Below are positions 37,374-45,948 of a stretch of DNA of 64,000 nucleotides, one piece after another; the stretch's first letter is position 1; every line of letters starts with the position of its first letter. The position numbers and the translations under genes were made by a program. This DNA is from Phycisphaeraceae bacterium D3-23 (GTDB lineage Bacteria > Planctomycetota > Phycisphaerae > Phycisphaerales > Phycisphaeraceae). The stretch is from NCBI GenBank assembly GCA_039555135.1, contig CP114179.1, positions 2,108,001-2,172,000 on the forward strand, read 5' to 3'. The notes beneath the pieces are model-generated. The model was given only the letters and a program-made list of their open reading frames with translations, had not been told where the DNA came from and made no database searches.

Positions 37374-37799
37374 ATGGGCATGATCAAAGAGTTCAAAGAG
37401 TTTGCGATGCGTGGCAACGTGATCGACATGGCCGTTGGCATCGTGATCGGTGCGGCGTTCGGTAAGATCGTGAGCAGCATCGTCGGCGACATCATTATGC
37501 CTATCGTCGGGTTTATCACGGGCGGGGTAGACTTTTCCAAGGCGAGCTACACGCTGAAGGAGGCCGTCCCCGCCAGCGAGGGTGTCGAAGCGACCGAGGC
37601 CGTAGTCGTGGGCTACGGCAACCTGGTGCAGACGACGATCGACTTCATCATCATCGCTTTCGCGATTTTCATGGTGATCAAGGTGATCAACACCGCGAAG
37701 AAGCGCTTTGAAGAAGAAAAGGTCGAAGAGCCCGCCAAGGCCAGCGCCGAGGTGCAGCTCTTGACCGAGATCCGCGATTCGCTGCAGGCGAAGAACTGA
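37374..37799 (+). CDS. mscL: Large-conductance mechanosensitive channel
   Basis: 141 residues, typical length. The amphipathic N-terminus [30 protein letters not shown] runs into TM1 with the pore-lining [15 protein letters not shown], followed by the conserved DIIMP turn. A periplasmic loop and TM2 ([15 protein letters not shown], about 82-100) follow, then the cytoplasmic helix with basic and acidic residues. It forms a pentameric emergency release pore. ATG 37374 follows AAGGAGCCCC. A perfect palindromic terminator follows the stop. Confidence 0.96.
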   Translation: MGMIKEFKEFAMRGNVIDMAVGIVIGAAFGKIVSSIVGDIIMPIVGFITGGVDFSKASYTLKEAVPASEGVEATEAVVVGYGNLVQTTIDFIIIAFAIFMVIKVINTAKKRFEEEKVEEPAKASAEVQLLTEIRDSLQAKN

Positions 37800-37827
37800 T
37801 CGATGGTTTTCCAGGTATTCGCGCAGA

Positions 37828-37864
37828 GGCCGGGTGACTTAAGTCACCCGGCCCCGCGCTTTTT
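37828..37864 (+). terminator. Intrinsic terminator after mscL
   Basis: A 26-base perfect palindrome (GGCCGGGTGACTT plus its complement) at 37828-37853, followed by a T run at 37860-37864. Confidence 0.85.
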
Positions 37865-37904
37865 AGTTTGTTTTCCCTACTTTTTTCCAAGGACGATTCG
37901 AGAA

Positions 37905-38864
37905 ATGACCAAGCTCTTTACCACCACCGCGCTGATGCTTGCCGTATGCGGCTTCGCTTCGGCCGAGACCATCGAACTTGTTGATGGCGACGTGATCAAC
38001 GCGCCCATCACCGCGCGCGACGCCGCGTCGGTCACAGTCAACCACCCGTCGCTGGGCGAGATGACCATCTCGCGCGACCGCATCACCGCGATCCACGAAG
38101 ACGTCGATGCCCACGCCGAGGCCCAGGCCGAACAGGAAGCCGCCGAGGCCGCCGACGCGCTCGCCGCCGAACGCGCCGCTGACGAAGGCATGTTCGGCAC
38201 CGGGCTGTTCAAGGGCTGGAACCGGCAGATCTCGCTGGGTATCAACGGGGCCGAAGGCAACTCGCAGAACATCAACATCCGCGGCAACTTCCACACCGAC
38301 TACGAGGACGACACCGACCGCTGGATCTTCGACATGCTCTACCGCGTGTCCCGCTCCAACGGCTCGACCACCGAGAACCGATTCCAGGCCGAACTCATCA
38401 AGGACTGGCTCCTGCCCGACGAGGACTACTTCTTCTGGGCCAACGCCAAGTTCGAGTGGGACGACTTCGAGGTCTGGGACAACCGCATCAGCGGGTTCGT
38501 CGGCGTGGGCTACCAGTTTGTCGACAACGACAAGTGGAACGTCCGCGGCCGGGCTGGCATCGGCGGCAACCAGACCAACGGCGGCGGGACCAACGAGTTC
38601 ACCGTCGAGGCGCTGCTCGGCGTCGAGGTCGACTACACCATCTCCGACAGCCAGTCGGTGCAGTTCACCAACTACCTCTACCCCTCGCTCGAAGACGCCG
38701 CCGACTTCCGCAACATCACCACCCTCGCGTGGCAGATCGAGATCGACAAAGACAAGGGCATGTCGCTCCAGCTCGGCGTCGCCAACGAGCACGACTCGGC
38801 CGCGCCCGCCGGGTTCAAGAAGAACGACTTCACCTATTACGCCGCGCTGGTCTGGGATTTCTGA
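37905..38864 (+). CDS. DUF481-type outer-membrane beta-barrel protein
   Basis: 319 residues. Signal peptide 1-20 (ASA-ETI). Residues 21-65 form a small beta module (ELVDGDVINAPITARDAASV) and 66-95 a Glu/Ala-rich helix. From about 105 to the end there are alternating amphipathic strands ending in the aromatic residue F (YYAALVWDF), the pattern of an outer-membrane barrel of the DUF481 kind. Function in this family is unclear; it is often a salt-stress-induced outer-membrane protein, which would suit the mechanosensitive channels upstream. ATG 37905 follows AAGGACGATTCG. Confidence 0.85.
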   Translation: MTKLFTTTALMLAVCGFASAETIELVDGDVINAPITARDAASVTVNHPSLGEMTISRDRITAIHEDVDAHAEAQAEQEAAEAADALAAERAADEGMFGTGLFKGWNRQISLGINGAEGNSQNINIRGNFHTDYEDDTDRWIFDMLYRVSRSNGSTTENRFQAELIKDWLLPDEDYFFWANAKFEWDDFEVWDNRISGFVGVGYQFVDNDKWNVRGRAGIGGNQTNGGGTNEFTVEALLGVEVDYTISDSQSVQFTNYLYPSLEDAADFRNITTLAWQIEIDKDKGMSLQLGVANEHDSAAPAGFKKNDFTYYAALVWDF

Positions 38865-38893
38865 TCCCTCCTCACGCGACACCAGAACCGATG

Positions 38894-38920
38894 AAAACCC
38901 GCGGCAGCCCCGCGGGTTTT
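38894..38920 (+). terminator. Intrinsic terminator after DUF481 gene
   Basis: AAAACCCGCGG, a short loop and CCGCGGGTTTT. Stop-proximal, about 30 bases after the coding end. Confidence 0.85.
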
Positions 38921-39043
38921 CGTTTTATCGGGGGGCGATCTACAATCCGGATGATGGCCGATTCGCCCTCTCGCCAATGCCGTGTCACGCCGATGATCAT
39001 TTTGCAAGTGGCTTTGGGCCGCTGTTAGAGCTGTATCAAACAC

Positions 39044-39655
39044 ATGTGTTTCGGATCGGGAAGGCCGTTGGCATTGAACGAGTTCCATTTCGTGGATCGG
39101 TGGAGCGTCGAGGCGACGGCTCGGGAAGCGGTCGAGGTCTTCGCCGACCACGCCGACGCTGGGCGCTGGTGGCCCGCGACGTTCCTGGTAGCCGAGCAGG
39201 TCGACCCCGGGGCCCCCGACGGGACGGGGCGGACGATCCGCGCGCTGACGGCCGGCTTCCTCCCGTACCGGCTGCAGGTCCGTATCCGCCTCCAGTTGAT
39301 CAACAGCGATAACGACTACACGCTCGCGTTTTCGGGCGACCTCTGCGGGCTGACGCGCGTCAAGACCACACAATGCGGCGATCGGCTTGACATCATTTTC
39401 GAGTCGCGTCTTGCTCCGCAGAAGCCCGTCGTCCGATTCCTGATGCCGATCTTGAAGCCGCTCTACATCTGGAACCACAGCTGGCTGATGACGCGCGGCG
39501 AACGGAGCATCCGGCTGGAGATCGCCCGGCGACGCGCCCAGCGCGACGGCGACACGCGGGGGGCACCGCTCCCCGCGCCGCCCCAGCCGACCACGCTGCA
39601 CCAGCTCGGTCTCCGCGTGCTCAAGCCGCGCTGGAAGCGGAGTGTCCAGCATTGA
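39044..39655 (+). CDS. SRPBCC-like (START/polyketide-cyclase fold) protein
   Basis: 203 residues. The region FVDRWSVEATAREAVEVFADHADAGRWWPATF matches the opening of SRPBCC ligand-binding folds, followed by long strands (RLQVRIRLQLINSDNDYTLAFSG) and a C-terminal helix. Such proteins bind hydrophobic ligands; here the ligand may relate to the MMPL exporter that follows. The start is uncertain: ATG 39044 has no clear ribosome site, while TTG 39068 has GGGAAGG upstream. The stop overlaps the exporter's TTG start (TTGA), so the two genes are coupled. Confidence 0.72.
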   Translation: MCFGSGRPLALNEFHFVDRWSVEATAREAVEVFADHADAGRWWPATFLVAEQVDPGAPDGTGRTIRALTAGFLPYRLQVRIRLQLINSDNDYTLAFSGDLCGLTRVKTTQCGDRLDIIFESRLAPQKPVVRFLMPILKPLYIWNHSWLMTRGERSIRLEIARRRAQRDGDTRGAPLPAPPQPTTLHQLGLRVLKPRWKRSVQH

Positions 39656-41919
39656 AATCCCTCGCCAAGCTGCTGGTCGATCGACTTTGGGTGCCGATCA
39701 TCGTCTTGGCGGTTGTCACGACGGCGGCGCTCTACGGGCTCACCCAGCTACGCCTCAACGACGACTTCAATGCGGTGTTCGACTCGGGTAGCGAGGAACA
39801 ACAGCACCTGCGCGAAGCACAGGCCGCGTTCGATCTGGGAGAAGACCAGTTCCTGGTGCTCGTCGAGCACGACGACGTGCTGTCCCCCGAGGGGGTGTCG
39901 GCCCTGCGTTCGCTGCACGCGGAACTGGCGTTGATCGACGGCGTGGACGAGGTGGTGTCGGTGGAGCAACTCACGCGAGTCCCGCGCTCGCCGCTCGAGA
40001 TGGGTCGCCCCCTGCTCCCGCCCCAAGGCGCGTCGCGTGCGGATTTCGCGGCGGCGCGTGTGCAGGTGCTCGACCACCCACTGGGCGGTGGCGTGCTGGT
40101 CTCGGCCGACGGCAAAGCGGCGCTTCTCGCGGTTCGGCCGCAGGAAGGGCTTTCGAATGTCCAGGACCTGATGCCGATTGATAAGGCGATCGGTATTCGA
40201 CTATCGGCATTGAACGCGCAGGGGACGATGAGTGCGAGCCGGACGGGGACGCCGGCGATCCGCTGCGCGATCGCGCGGATCGAGGGCCGGGAGTTGGCGC
40301 TCTACATGCTGTCGGGGATGGTGCTGGGGACGCTGGTCGCGCTGGTGCTGTTTCGTCGGCTCGCGTCGCTCGTGTTTGTGCTGCCGGTGCCGCTGCTGGC
40401 GGCGGTGTGGTCGCTGGGGCTGATGGGGCTGTTCGGGATCGAGATCGACCTGCTGGGGATCGTGATCCCGGCGTTGGTGATGTCGATCGCGCTGACCGAT
40501 GTGGTGCATCTGGTGTACGCAGTGCGTGAGCAGTTAGATGATGGGCACGCCGAGCGCGAGGCGACACGGCGTGGGCTTGAGCTGGTGGGCGGCGCCTGCC
40601 TGCTCGCGTCGGTGACGAGCGCAATCGCGTTTGCGTCGCTGGTGTTTTCGCGGTCCCCGGCCCTTGGCCGATTCGGTCTGATCTGTGCGGGGGCGACGCT
40701 GCTGGTCTTTGTCGTCGTGGTCTGCTGGGTGCCGGTCGCTGCGCGTACCGGTGCCGCCCGCCGACTCGTGCGCAAGGTGGACCCGGACTCGACGACACAA
40801 CAAGATTCACGCCGGTGGGCATTCTTGCGGGCAGTCCTGGCCCGGCCCGCGTGGGTCGGGGTTGGCGGGGTCATCCTGCTGCTCGCTTGCGTCGCGCTGA
40901 GCGCCCAGCTCCGCCCCGACTTCCACTACAGCGAGCACCTGCCCGAAACGGGCAAGGCGGGCGAGTCCGTCCGCACGCTGCACCGGATCGACACTTCGTT
41001 CGGCGGGTCGGCACCGCTCGTCGTCATGGTCGGCTGGCCCGAGGGGATGTCGGCCGACGACCCGCGCCTGGCGCAGGCCATCGACCAAACGGAAGATGCG
41101 CTCGCGCGATGGGGGGCACCGGCCACGGCGGTCTCGCCCCTGACCCTCGGCCGCGCCGCAGGCGCACCGCCGGGCACCGGCTACGCAGCCGATCAGCTGA
41201 GACGCGCCGTCCACCTCGTCCCCGAACACGAGCGGGCCAGACTCCTCAACACGTCACGCCGTCGCGCGATCGTCCGCATCGCGGTCCCCGACCAGGGCTC
41301 GCGCCGCCTCAACCCCCGGCTGGATGGGCTCGACCAGCAACTCGACGCGCTGCGCAAAGAGTACCCCGAGCTCACCTTCCGCCTCACCGGCGTCTCAGCC
41401 GTCCACCCCCGCATGAGCCAGACGATGATCGGCGACGCGCTCCAGTCTCTCGCGGTCGCAGCCGGGGGCATCTTCCTCGTCGTCGGGCTCATGCTGCGAT
41501 CCGCCCGGCTGGCGGCCCGCAGCATCCTACCCAACGTCCTCCCCCTCGCCGGTGCGAGCGCGATGCTCCTGATCGTCGGCCACCCCTTCCGCTACAACGT
41601 CGTCCTCGGGCTCACCGTCGGGCTTGGGCTCGCGATCGACGACTCGATCCAGATGCTCTACCGCTACCAGCACGAACGCCGACAAGGCCTCGGCCACGCC
41701 GACGCCGTGCACCGCTCGGCCCGGCGCGTCGGCAAGGCGCTCATCACCACGACCCTGGTCCTCTCGGCCGGGCTCGGTGTCTTGCTGTTCAGCCAGCTCC
41801 CGATGGCGCGACTCTTTGCGCAGATGCTGATCGCGGTCCTGGCCTTTGCGCTCGTCGCAGACCTCGTCTTGCTCCCCGCGCTCTTGATGTGGGGGCATCA
41901 AGACGAGGCGCAGACCTAG
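39652..41919 (+). CDS. MMPL/RND-superfamily exporter
   Basis: 755 residues with two repeats of one plus five transmembrane helices and large extracytoplasmic loops (about 35-205 and 425-600). TM4-type motifs are IALTDVVHLVYAVREQ in repeat 1 and GLGLAIDDSIQMLYRYQHE in repeat 2, where Asp residues relay protons. MMPL proteins export lipids, hopanoids or siderophore-like compounds. The TTG start at 39652 overlaps the SRPBCC gene's stop, so a lipid-binding protein and an exporter form a coupled pair. No outer-membrane or adaptor genes are adjacent, as usual for MMPL. Confidence 0.9.
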   Translation: MKSLAKLLVDRLWVPIIVLAVVTTAALYGLTQLRLNDDFNAVFDSGSEEQQHLREAQAAFDLGEDQFLVLVEHDDVLSPEGVSALRSLHAELALIDGVDEVVSVEQLTRVPRSPLEMGRPLLPPQGASRADFAAARVQVLDHPLGGGVLVSADGKAALLAVRPQEGLSNVQDLMPIDKAIGIRLSALNAQGTMSASRTGTPAIRCAIARIEGRELALYMLSGMVLGTLVALVLFRRLASLVFVLPVPLLAAVWSLGLMGLFGIEIDLLGIVIPALVMSIALTDVVHLVYAVREQLDDGHAEREATRRGLELVGGACLLASVTSAIAFASLVFSRSPALGRFGLICAGATLLVFVVVVCWVPVAARTGAARRLVRKVDPDSTTQQDSRRWAFLRAVLARPAWVGVGGVILLLACVALSAQLRPDFHYSEHLPETGKAGESVRTLHRIDTSFGGSAPLVVMVGWPEGMSADDPRLAQAIDQTEDALARWGAPATAVSPLTLGRAAGAPPGTGYAADQLRRAVHLVPEHERARLLNTSRRRAIVRIAVPDQGSRRLNPRLDGLDQQLDALRKEYPELTFRLTGVSAVHPRMSQTMIGDALQSLAVAAGGIFLVVGLMLRSARLAARSILPNVLPLAGASAMLLIVGHPFRYNVVLGLTVGLGLAIDDSIQMLYRYQHERRQGLGHADAVHRSARRVGKALITTTLVLSAGLGVLLFSQLPMARLFAQMLIAVLAFALVADLVLLPALLMWGHQDEAQT

Positions 41920-44900
41920 AACGACACCTCCACAGACGCGTCCGCATCATCCGCGAGCCGCTGGCCGCGCAGCGTCCGCCGTGCGCCCGTGTCCGGCTCG
42001 CTGACGATGACGGTGTACCCCCCGTCCTCGAACACGGCCGGGCGGAATGAATCGCCCTTGATCCGCAGGGCATAGACCAACTCGCCGGTCTGCTCGTGAA
42101 TCACGTGGATCACCGGGTCAACGAGCCCGGTCACACGAACGGTCGGCAGATACCCCGCCGGTGCCTTGGCGTAGTTGTCCTGTTGCTCGATCACGCGCGG
42201 CCAACCCTCGTACTGCTGCGACGGGTCGCTCGGGTCCGCCGAGCGTGGCCAGCACTGCACGTCGTACGCGCGTTCGTCTTTGCGGATCACCACGATGCCG
42301 TAGCCCGGCATGTTGTTGTGCAGCAGCGGCCAGTCCGTGCCCATGTCGCGCCCCGGGTTGCTCGCGGCATACACCGTCACGAGGTTCTTGAACCCATCCA
42401 TCCGGTGGCCCATGAATTCTTCGTTGCTCGGCCATTCGTACGGCTCACGCACCTCCGGCGCCCAGGCGCGCGGGTACGCATTCGCCACACTCGGCACACA
42501 CAGCGACCACACCGCGTCCTCGTGCGCATCGATCCCGTGATGCACCAGCGTCGCCAAGTGCTGGTCGCCCGCGATGTGCAGCGCAAACGCGCGACGCAGT
42601 TCACGCAACGCGTTGTTGCGCCCTGTCTGTGGCCAACCGTTACTGTCCAGGTCCGCGATGACGTAGCTCATCCCCCCACCGTGGTGCGTCGCCATGTTCG
42701 CGAAGATCGTCTGGCTCAGGCAGACCTTCATATCCGCGCCTTCCCAGTCGCCCGCCCAATGGTTGAGGAACGAGAGCTGGCGATCGCCCAGCAACACCAG
42801 CCCCGGCAGGTCGAGGTCGGCCGTATCAAACTCGGTGTTGTTGTAGTGGTCGGGCCGGCCCGTGCCCGACTCGGGCAGCCCGTGCCCCGCGCAGCCGCTC
42901 TTGAACATCCGGTCGGCGATCACCGCGAAGCTCACCCGGCCGTACACCATGTCGGTGTAGTACGCCGTGATGCCCCGGTCGATGGGCGTCGGGTCGTGCG
43001 GGTCGGGCAGGTGGCTGGTCTGTGTCCGGTGCACGACATTCACGAACTGCGCCGAGTGGATGTACCCGCCGGTGTTGTCGCGCCCCGGCGCGGCGCGCCC
43101 ACCCTCGCCCCAGATGTTGCCCTGATACACATCATGGTCATCCGGGATCGTGACTGTCGGGGTGTCGGCCGTGATGTCCCGGTACGCCCAGCACCACAGC
43201 AGCCACTTGTAGAGGTAGTCGATCTCGACGTGCGCGCGGTCCGCGAAGCTCGGGCTGCCGCCCTCGTAGAGCTGATCGCCCGAGAAAAAAAGCACATCCG
43301 GCTCGTGCTGAACTACGCGCTCGACCAGGTCGTGGTGCGGGAAGAACGTGATGTTTTTCCAGTTGCTGCGGTTGCCCCAGGGCATACTGATGTTGCCCGT
43401 GAACGCCGCGACGGTGAGGTCTTCGTCATCAACCGGGTCGCGGCGGATCGTGCCCGCCCAGGTGTAGATGCGTTCGCCGTCATCCGAGCCGGGCAGCGCG
43501 TAACGCACGCGGTAGTCGTGGTCGGCCGAGTCGTCCCAATCGGGCACGCGGAAGTTCGCTGTCCAGCTCAATGTGTCCAGCTGGGCCGTTGCGAGGGTCG
43601 CCCACCGCCCGCCGCGTCGGACCTGCAACTGCGCGCTGTGCGCAGCGTCCTCGTCCATCGGCAGGAACTGGGCCGTCATCTTCAGCACGCCGCGCGACAG
43701 CGTATGCTGTGCACAGGCGATCGGGCCGAACGTCTGGTCGGGGTGGTACACGACGCCGTCGCCCGCGATCGTCCAGCCCTCAAACGCATAGAGCGCCGGC
43801 TCAACGCCGGGCCCCCGCGTCCCCGGGTGCGAGACCAGCGCCACATTGCCCAGCAGCCGAGCCGCATCAACGACCTTCGCCGCCGCGCTCACGACCTCGC
43901 CCGACGCGGGGTCGGTTGCCGTCACCGTCAGCGTCGCCCGGCCATTCCCCGCAGGCACCGCCTCGACCACCAGGTCAACAACGCCCGTGTAGTCCGCAGT
44001 TGTCCGCGCCGCGCCGTCGCCTTCAACCCCAGCGTCGGCTTCACCCGCATCGCCCTGGCCGTGGGTCACCCAAAGCTCTGCGACGCTCGTCACCGGCTGG
44101 ATCCGCTGCGCATTGAGCGCTTCGAGCATGACGTAACGGGCCGTGACTTCGTCGAACGACACGCGCCGCATCAGGTCGCTGTCCGGGAACGTGCCAGACG
44201 CGACCGCGTCGCTCCAGTTCTGCGCATCGGCGCTGACCTTGACGCGGTACTGGCCCACACGGCCCGAGTTGCTGTCCTGCCGCGGCAGGTACGCGATGCC
44301 ATCAAAAGTCACCTGCTCGCGCATGTCGATCACAATCGCGTGGGGGTGCGGGTCGCGCGTCTCGCGGTAGGCCGTGTGCCATAGCGTGTTCGGATCGCCA
44401 TCGATCGCCTGCTCCGCCGCGCCGTCTGCTTCCTCGCTGTCCGCCGCAACCTGCCAGTCCTCACGCGAAAGCGCTCCGGCCGGCTCGGCCGCGCCTGCCG
44501 TCGCCGCGCCCGCTTCGCCCAGCGACCACGCCGCCTCGTTATCGACGATAAAGCAATCGCCCGCGCCGTTGATGCCGACGAACAGCCCGCCGCCCCACGC
44601 CTGCCACTCATGCACCAGCGCCGCAGACCGATAGTCCATCTCGCCCCGTCCGACGCCGACCAGGAACCCGCCTCCGCCGTCGGCCGCGACGCCCGCGCGA
44701 TCCGTGGTCAGCGACACACGCGCCGAGACGCGCACCGTTCCGTCGGTATCTTCTACCTGCCGCGTCAGGTCGTGCACCGTCCTCACGTTCAGCCAGCCCT
44801 GCGGCGTCACACACTCGATCCGGCCGTCCTCAAACCGCCAGTCGTGCAGCCGGTTGCCCCAGTAGCCCGGCCCAAGCCAGTGCCGTGAACCCACCGTCGG

Positions 44901-45038
44901 CACCTCCGCCGCCGCGTTGGGCCCACCACTCCGCGCCCCACCCGCGACCCCGGCCGAGGTCGTGCTGCACCCCCAGCCCGTGAGCAGAACAAGACACACC
45001 ACCGCCGTCAGACGCCAATCCATCAGCTTCGCTTTCAA
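41916..45038 (-). CDS. Large PhoD-type metallophosphatase lipoprotein with F5/8 C (discoidin-like) domain
   Basis: 1040 residues from TTG 45038 (GGGA six bases upstream); ATG 45023 is the alternative. A lipobox TGWGC near residue 24 predicts a lipoprotein. Residues about 230-370 form a discoidin-like F5/8 C domain (AIDGDPNTLWHTAY, VTSVAELWV). The catalytic part (about 590-940) carries PhoD/metallophosphatase motifs: DVLFFSGDQLYEGG, TIPDDHDVYQGNIWG and HIAGDQHLATLVHHG. It is likely an exported phosphodiesterase/phosphatase or sulfatase-like hydrolase acting on polymers. Its 3' end overlaps the MMPL gene's 3' end by four bases (convergent). Substrate not assignable. Confidence 0.87.
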   Translation of the reverse strand: MKAKLMDWRLTAVVCLVLLTGWGCSTTSAGVAGGARSGGPNAAAEVPTVGSRHWLGPGYWGNRLHDWRFEDGRIECVTPQGWLNVRTVHDLTRQVEDTDGTVRVSARVSLTTDRAGVAADGGGGFLVGVGRGEMDYRSAALVHEWQAWGGGLFVGINGAGDCFIVDNEAAWSLGEAGAATAGAAEPAGALSREDWQVAADSEEADGAAEQAIDGDPNTLWHTAYRETRDPHPHAIVIDMREQVTFDGIAYLPRQDSNSGRVGQYRVKVSADAQNWSDAVASGTFPDSDLMRRVSFDEVTARYVMLEALNAQRIQPVTSVAELWVTHGQGDAGEADAGVEGDGAARTTADYTGVVDLVVEAVPAGNGRATLTVTATDPASGEVVSAAAKVVDAARLLGNVALVSHPGTRGPGVEPALYAFEGWTIAGDGVVYHPDQTFGPIACAQHTLSRGVLKMTAQFLPMDEDAAHSAQLQVRRGGRWATLATAQLDTLSWTANFRVPDWDDSADHDYRVRYALPGSDDGERIYTWAGTIRRDPVDDEDLTVAAFTGNISMPWGNRSNWKNITFFPHHDLVERVVQHEPDVLFFSGDQLYEGGSPSFADRAHVEIDYLYKWLLWCWAYRDITADTPTVTIPDDHDVYQGNIWGEGGRAAPGRDNTGGYIHSAQFVNVVHRTQTSHLPDPHDPTPIDRGITAYYTDMVYGRVSFAVIADRMFKSGCAGHGLPESGTGRPDHYNNTEFDTADLDLPGLVLLGDRQLSFLNHWAGDWEGADMKVCLSQTIFANMATHHGGGMSYVIADLDSNGWPQTGRNNALRELRRAFALHIAGDQHLATLVHHGIDAHEDAVWSLCVPSVANAYPRAWAPEVREPYEWPSNEEFMGHRMDGFKNLVTVYAASNPGRDMGTDWPLLHNNMPGYGIVVIRKDERAYDVQCWPRSADPSDPSQQYEGWPRVIEQQDNYAKAPAGYLPTVRVTGLVDPVIHVIHEQTGELVYALRIKGDSFRPAVFEDGGYTVIVSEPDTGARRTLRGQRLADDADASVEVSF

Positions 45039-45163
45039 AGCAATTCCCTTTCGATAAATCGCAACTACCACGCGGTAACACGGCATATTCATCACATCGC
45101 CTGCGCAGAGTTTACGCGAAGCCCCCACCGTCTGCCGTTCGGTGGATAGGACGCGCATGAAAC

Positions 45164-45320
45164 CCAGATGCCCACGGATTCCATCCGTCGGCGCAAACTC
45201 CGAATCGTTCCACCAACGAAGCGATCCCCGACCAACGCCGATGCCAGTACGAACTCGCTCAAATCTCAACCCCACCTACCCCCCGCCGACGCTGAGTCCG
45301 CGAAGCGTCGGGTACCCCTT
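45164..45320. repeat. Repeat-rich gap before tRNA-Ser
   Basis: No gene seen. GCCCACGGATTCCATCCGTC near 45167 is a member of the CACGGAT palindrome group (also near 1409 and 25769). The 24 bases at about 45289-45312 (CCGACGCTGAGTCCGCGAAG plus CGTC) are the inverse copy of the unit at 34763. The tRNA promoter should lie downstream of these. Confidence 0.55.
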
Positions 45321-45385
45321 GCCCGCCCCGCCGCCCCTGCTACAATGCCCGACTGCCCGGGGCCGGCCACGCCGCGCCCCCCTCT

Positions 45386-45480
<95 letters not shown>

Positions 45481-45482
45481 AG

Positions 45483-45520
45483 AAAACCCGCTCGCCTAAA
45501 CCCTTAGGCAGGCGGGTTTT
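45483..45520 (+). terminator. Intrinsic terminator after tRNA-Ser
   Basis: AAAACCCGC and GCGGGTTTT enclose CGCCTAA/TTAGGC pairing. It lies inside the left end of the element, so the element seems to bring its own terminator for the tRNA. Confidence 0.8.
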
Positions 45521-45560
45521 GCGTTTAAGGGGGTTAGTCGCTCAGCCCAGTGTCCCAAAA

Positions 45561-45572
45561 TTGTCCCGATCC
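45561..45572 (+). repeat. End-associated direct repeat TTGTCCCGATCC (left end)
   Basis: TTGTCCCGATCC recurs at 56470-56481 near the other end. At each end it is preceded by a related word about 11 bases upstream (TGTCCCAAAAT here, TTCCCGATT there). These could be arm-type integrase sites; this is inference only. Confidence 0.4.
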
Positions 45573-45586
45573 GAAGTGCAGAGGAT

Positions 45587-45832
45587 TCATCGAGCCGCCT
45601 TCAAGTACCGCTTCACGGCAGCGACGGGTTCAACGCTGCAAGCCCTCGACCAACGAACGAACTCAGCGAGATCAACTCGACGGTTGGCTGTCTCGCAGTT
45701 GTAGATCCAACTCTGCGGCTTTTTGAGCTTCGACCCAAGCTCTCGTTGAGTCAGGTCCGCCTCCTCTCGCATCTGTTTGAGCAGCGGAGGGATGGGGCCG
45801 TACTCCCGATCATGTTGAGCTTTGGTTGACAC
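45587..45832 (-). CDS. XRE-family transcriptional repressor
   Basis: 81 residues from GTG 45832. The helix-turn-helix is MREEADLTQRELGSKLKKPQSWIYNCETANRRVDL (about residues 20-55), a clear HTH_3/XRE pattern. The upstream open frame to 45934 would cover the operator palindromes and reads as non-protein, so the GTG is preferred; the first operator overlaps this start, consistent with self-repression. It is the leftmost gene of the element and divergent from 45949, in the position of a phage-like master regulator. Confidence 0.78.
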   Translation of the reverse strand: MSTKAQHDREYGPIPPLLKQMREEADLTQRELGSKLKKPQSWIYNCETANRRVDLAEFVRWSRACSVEPVAAVKRYLKAAR

Positions 45833-45903
45833 GGGAAAAGTGTCGGCGAGATCGCCCTTGACACGATTTGCGTGTCTCGCTAGCGTGACACGGATTCCGT
45901 GTC
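45828..45903. promoter_or_regulatory. Three tandem 17-bp operators and a rightward promoter
   Basis: GACACGGGAAAAGTGTC (45828-45844), GACACGATTTGCGTGTC (45860-45876) and GACACGGATTCCGTGTC (45887-45903) share the dyad GACACG-N5-CGTGTC; the second and third are perfect, the first has one mismatch. A promoter-like TTGACA (45858-45863) with a 17-base spacer to TAGCGT (45881-45886) overlaps sites 2 and 3. They lie between the XRE gene and the divergent gene at 45949, an arrangement like phage repressor switches. Confidence 0.75.
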
Positions 45904-45948
45904 TGCATGCTTGCGGGGGAGTACCCCTGCTCAACCAAGGGGAACCCG

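Noticed and set aside
45587-45934. Longer form of the XRE repressor starting at 45934
   Set aside because: The added 34 codons would encode the operator palindromes and read as non-protein; the GTG at 45832 is more likely.
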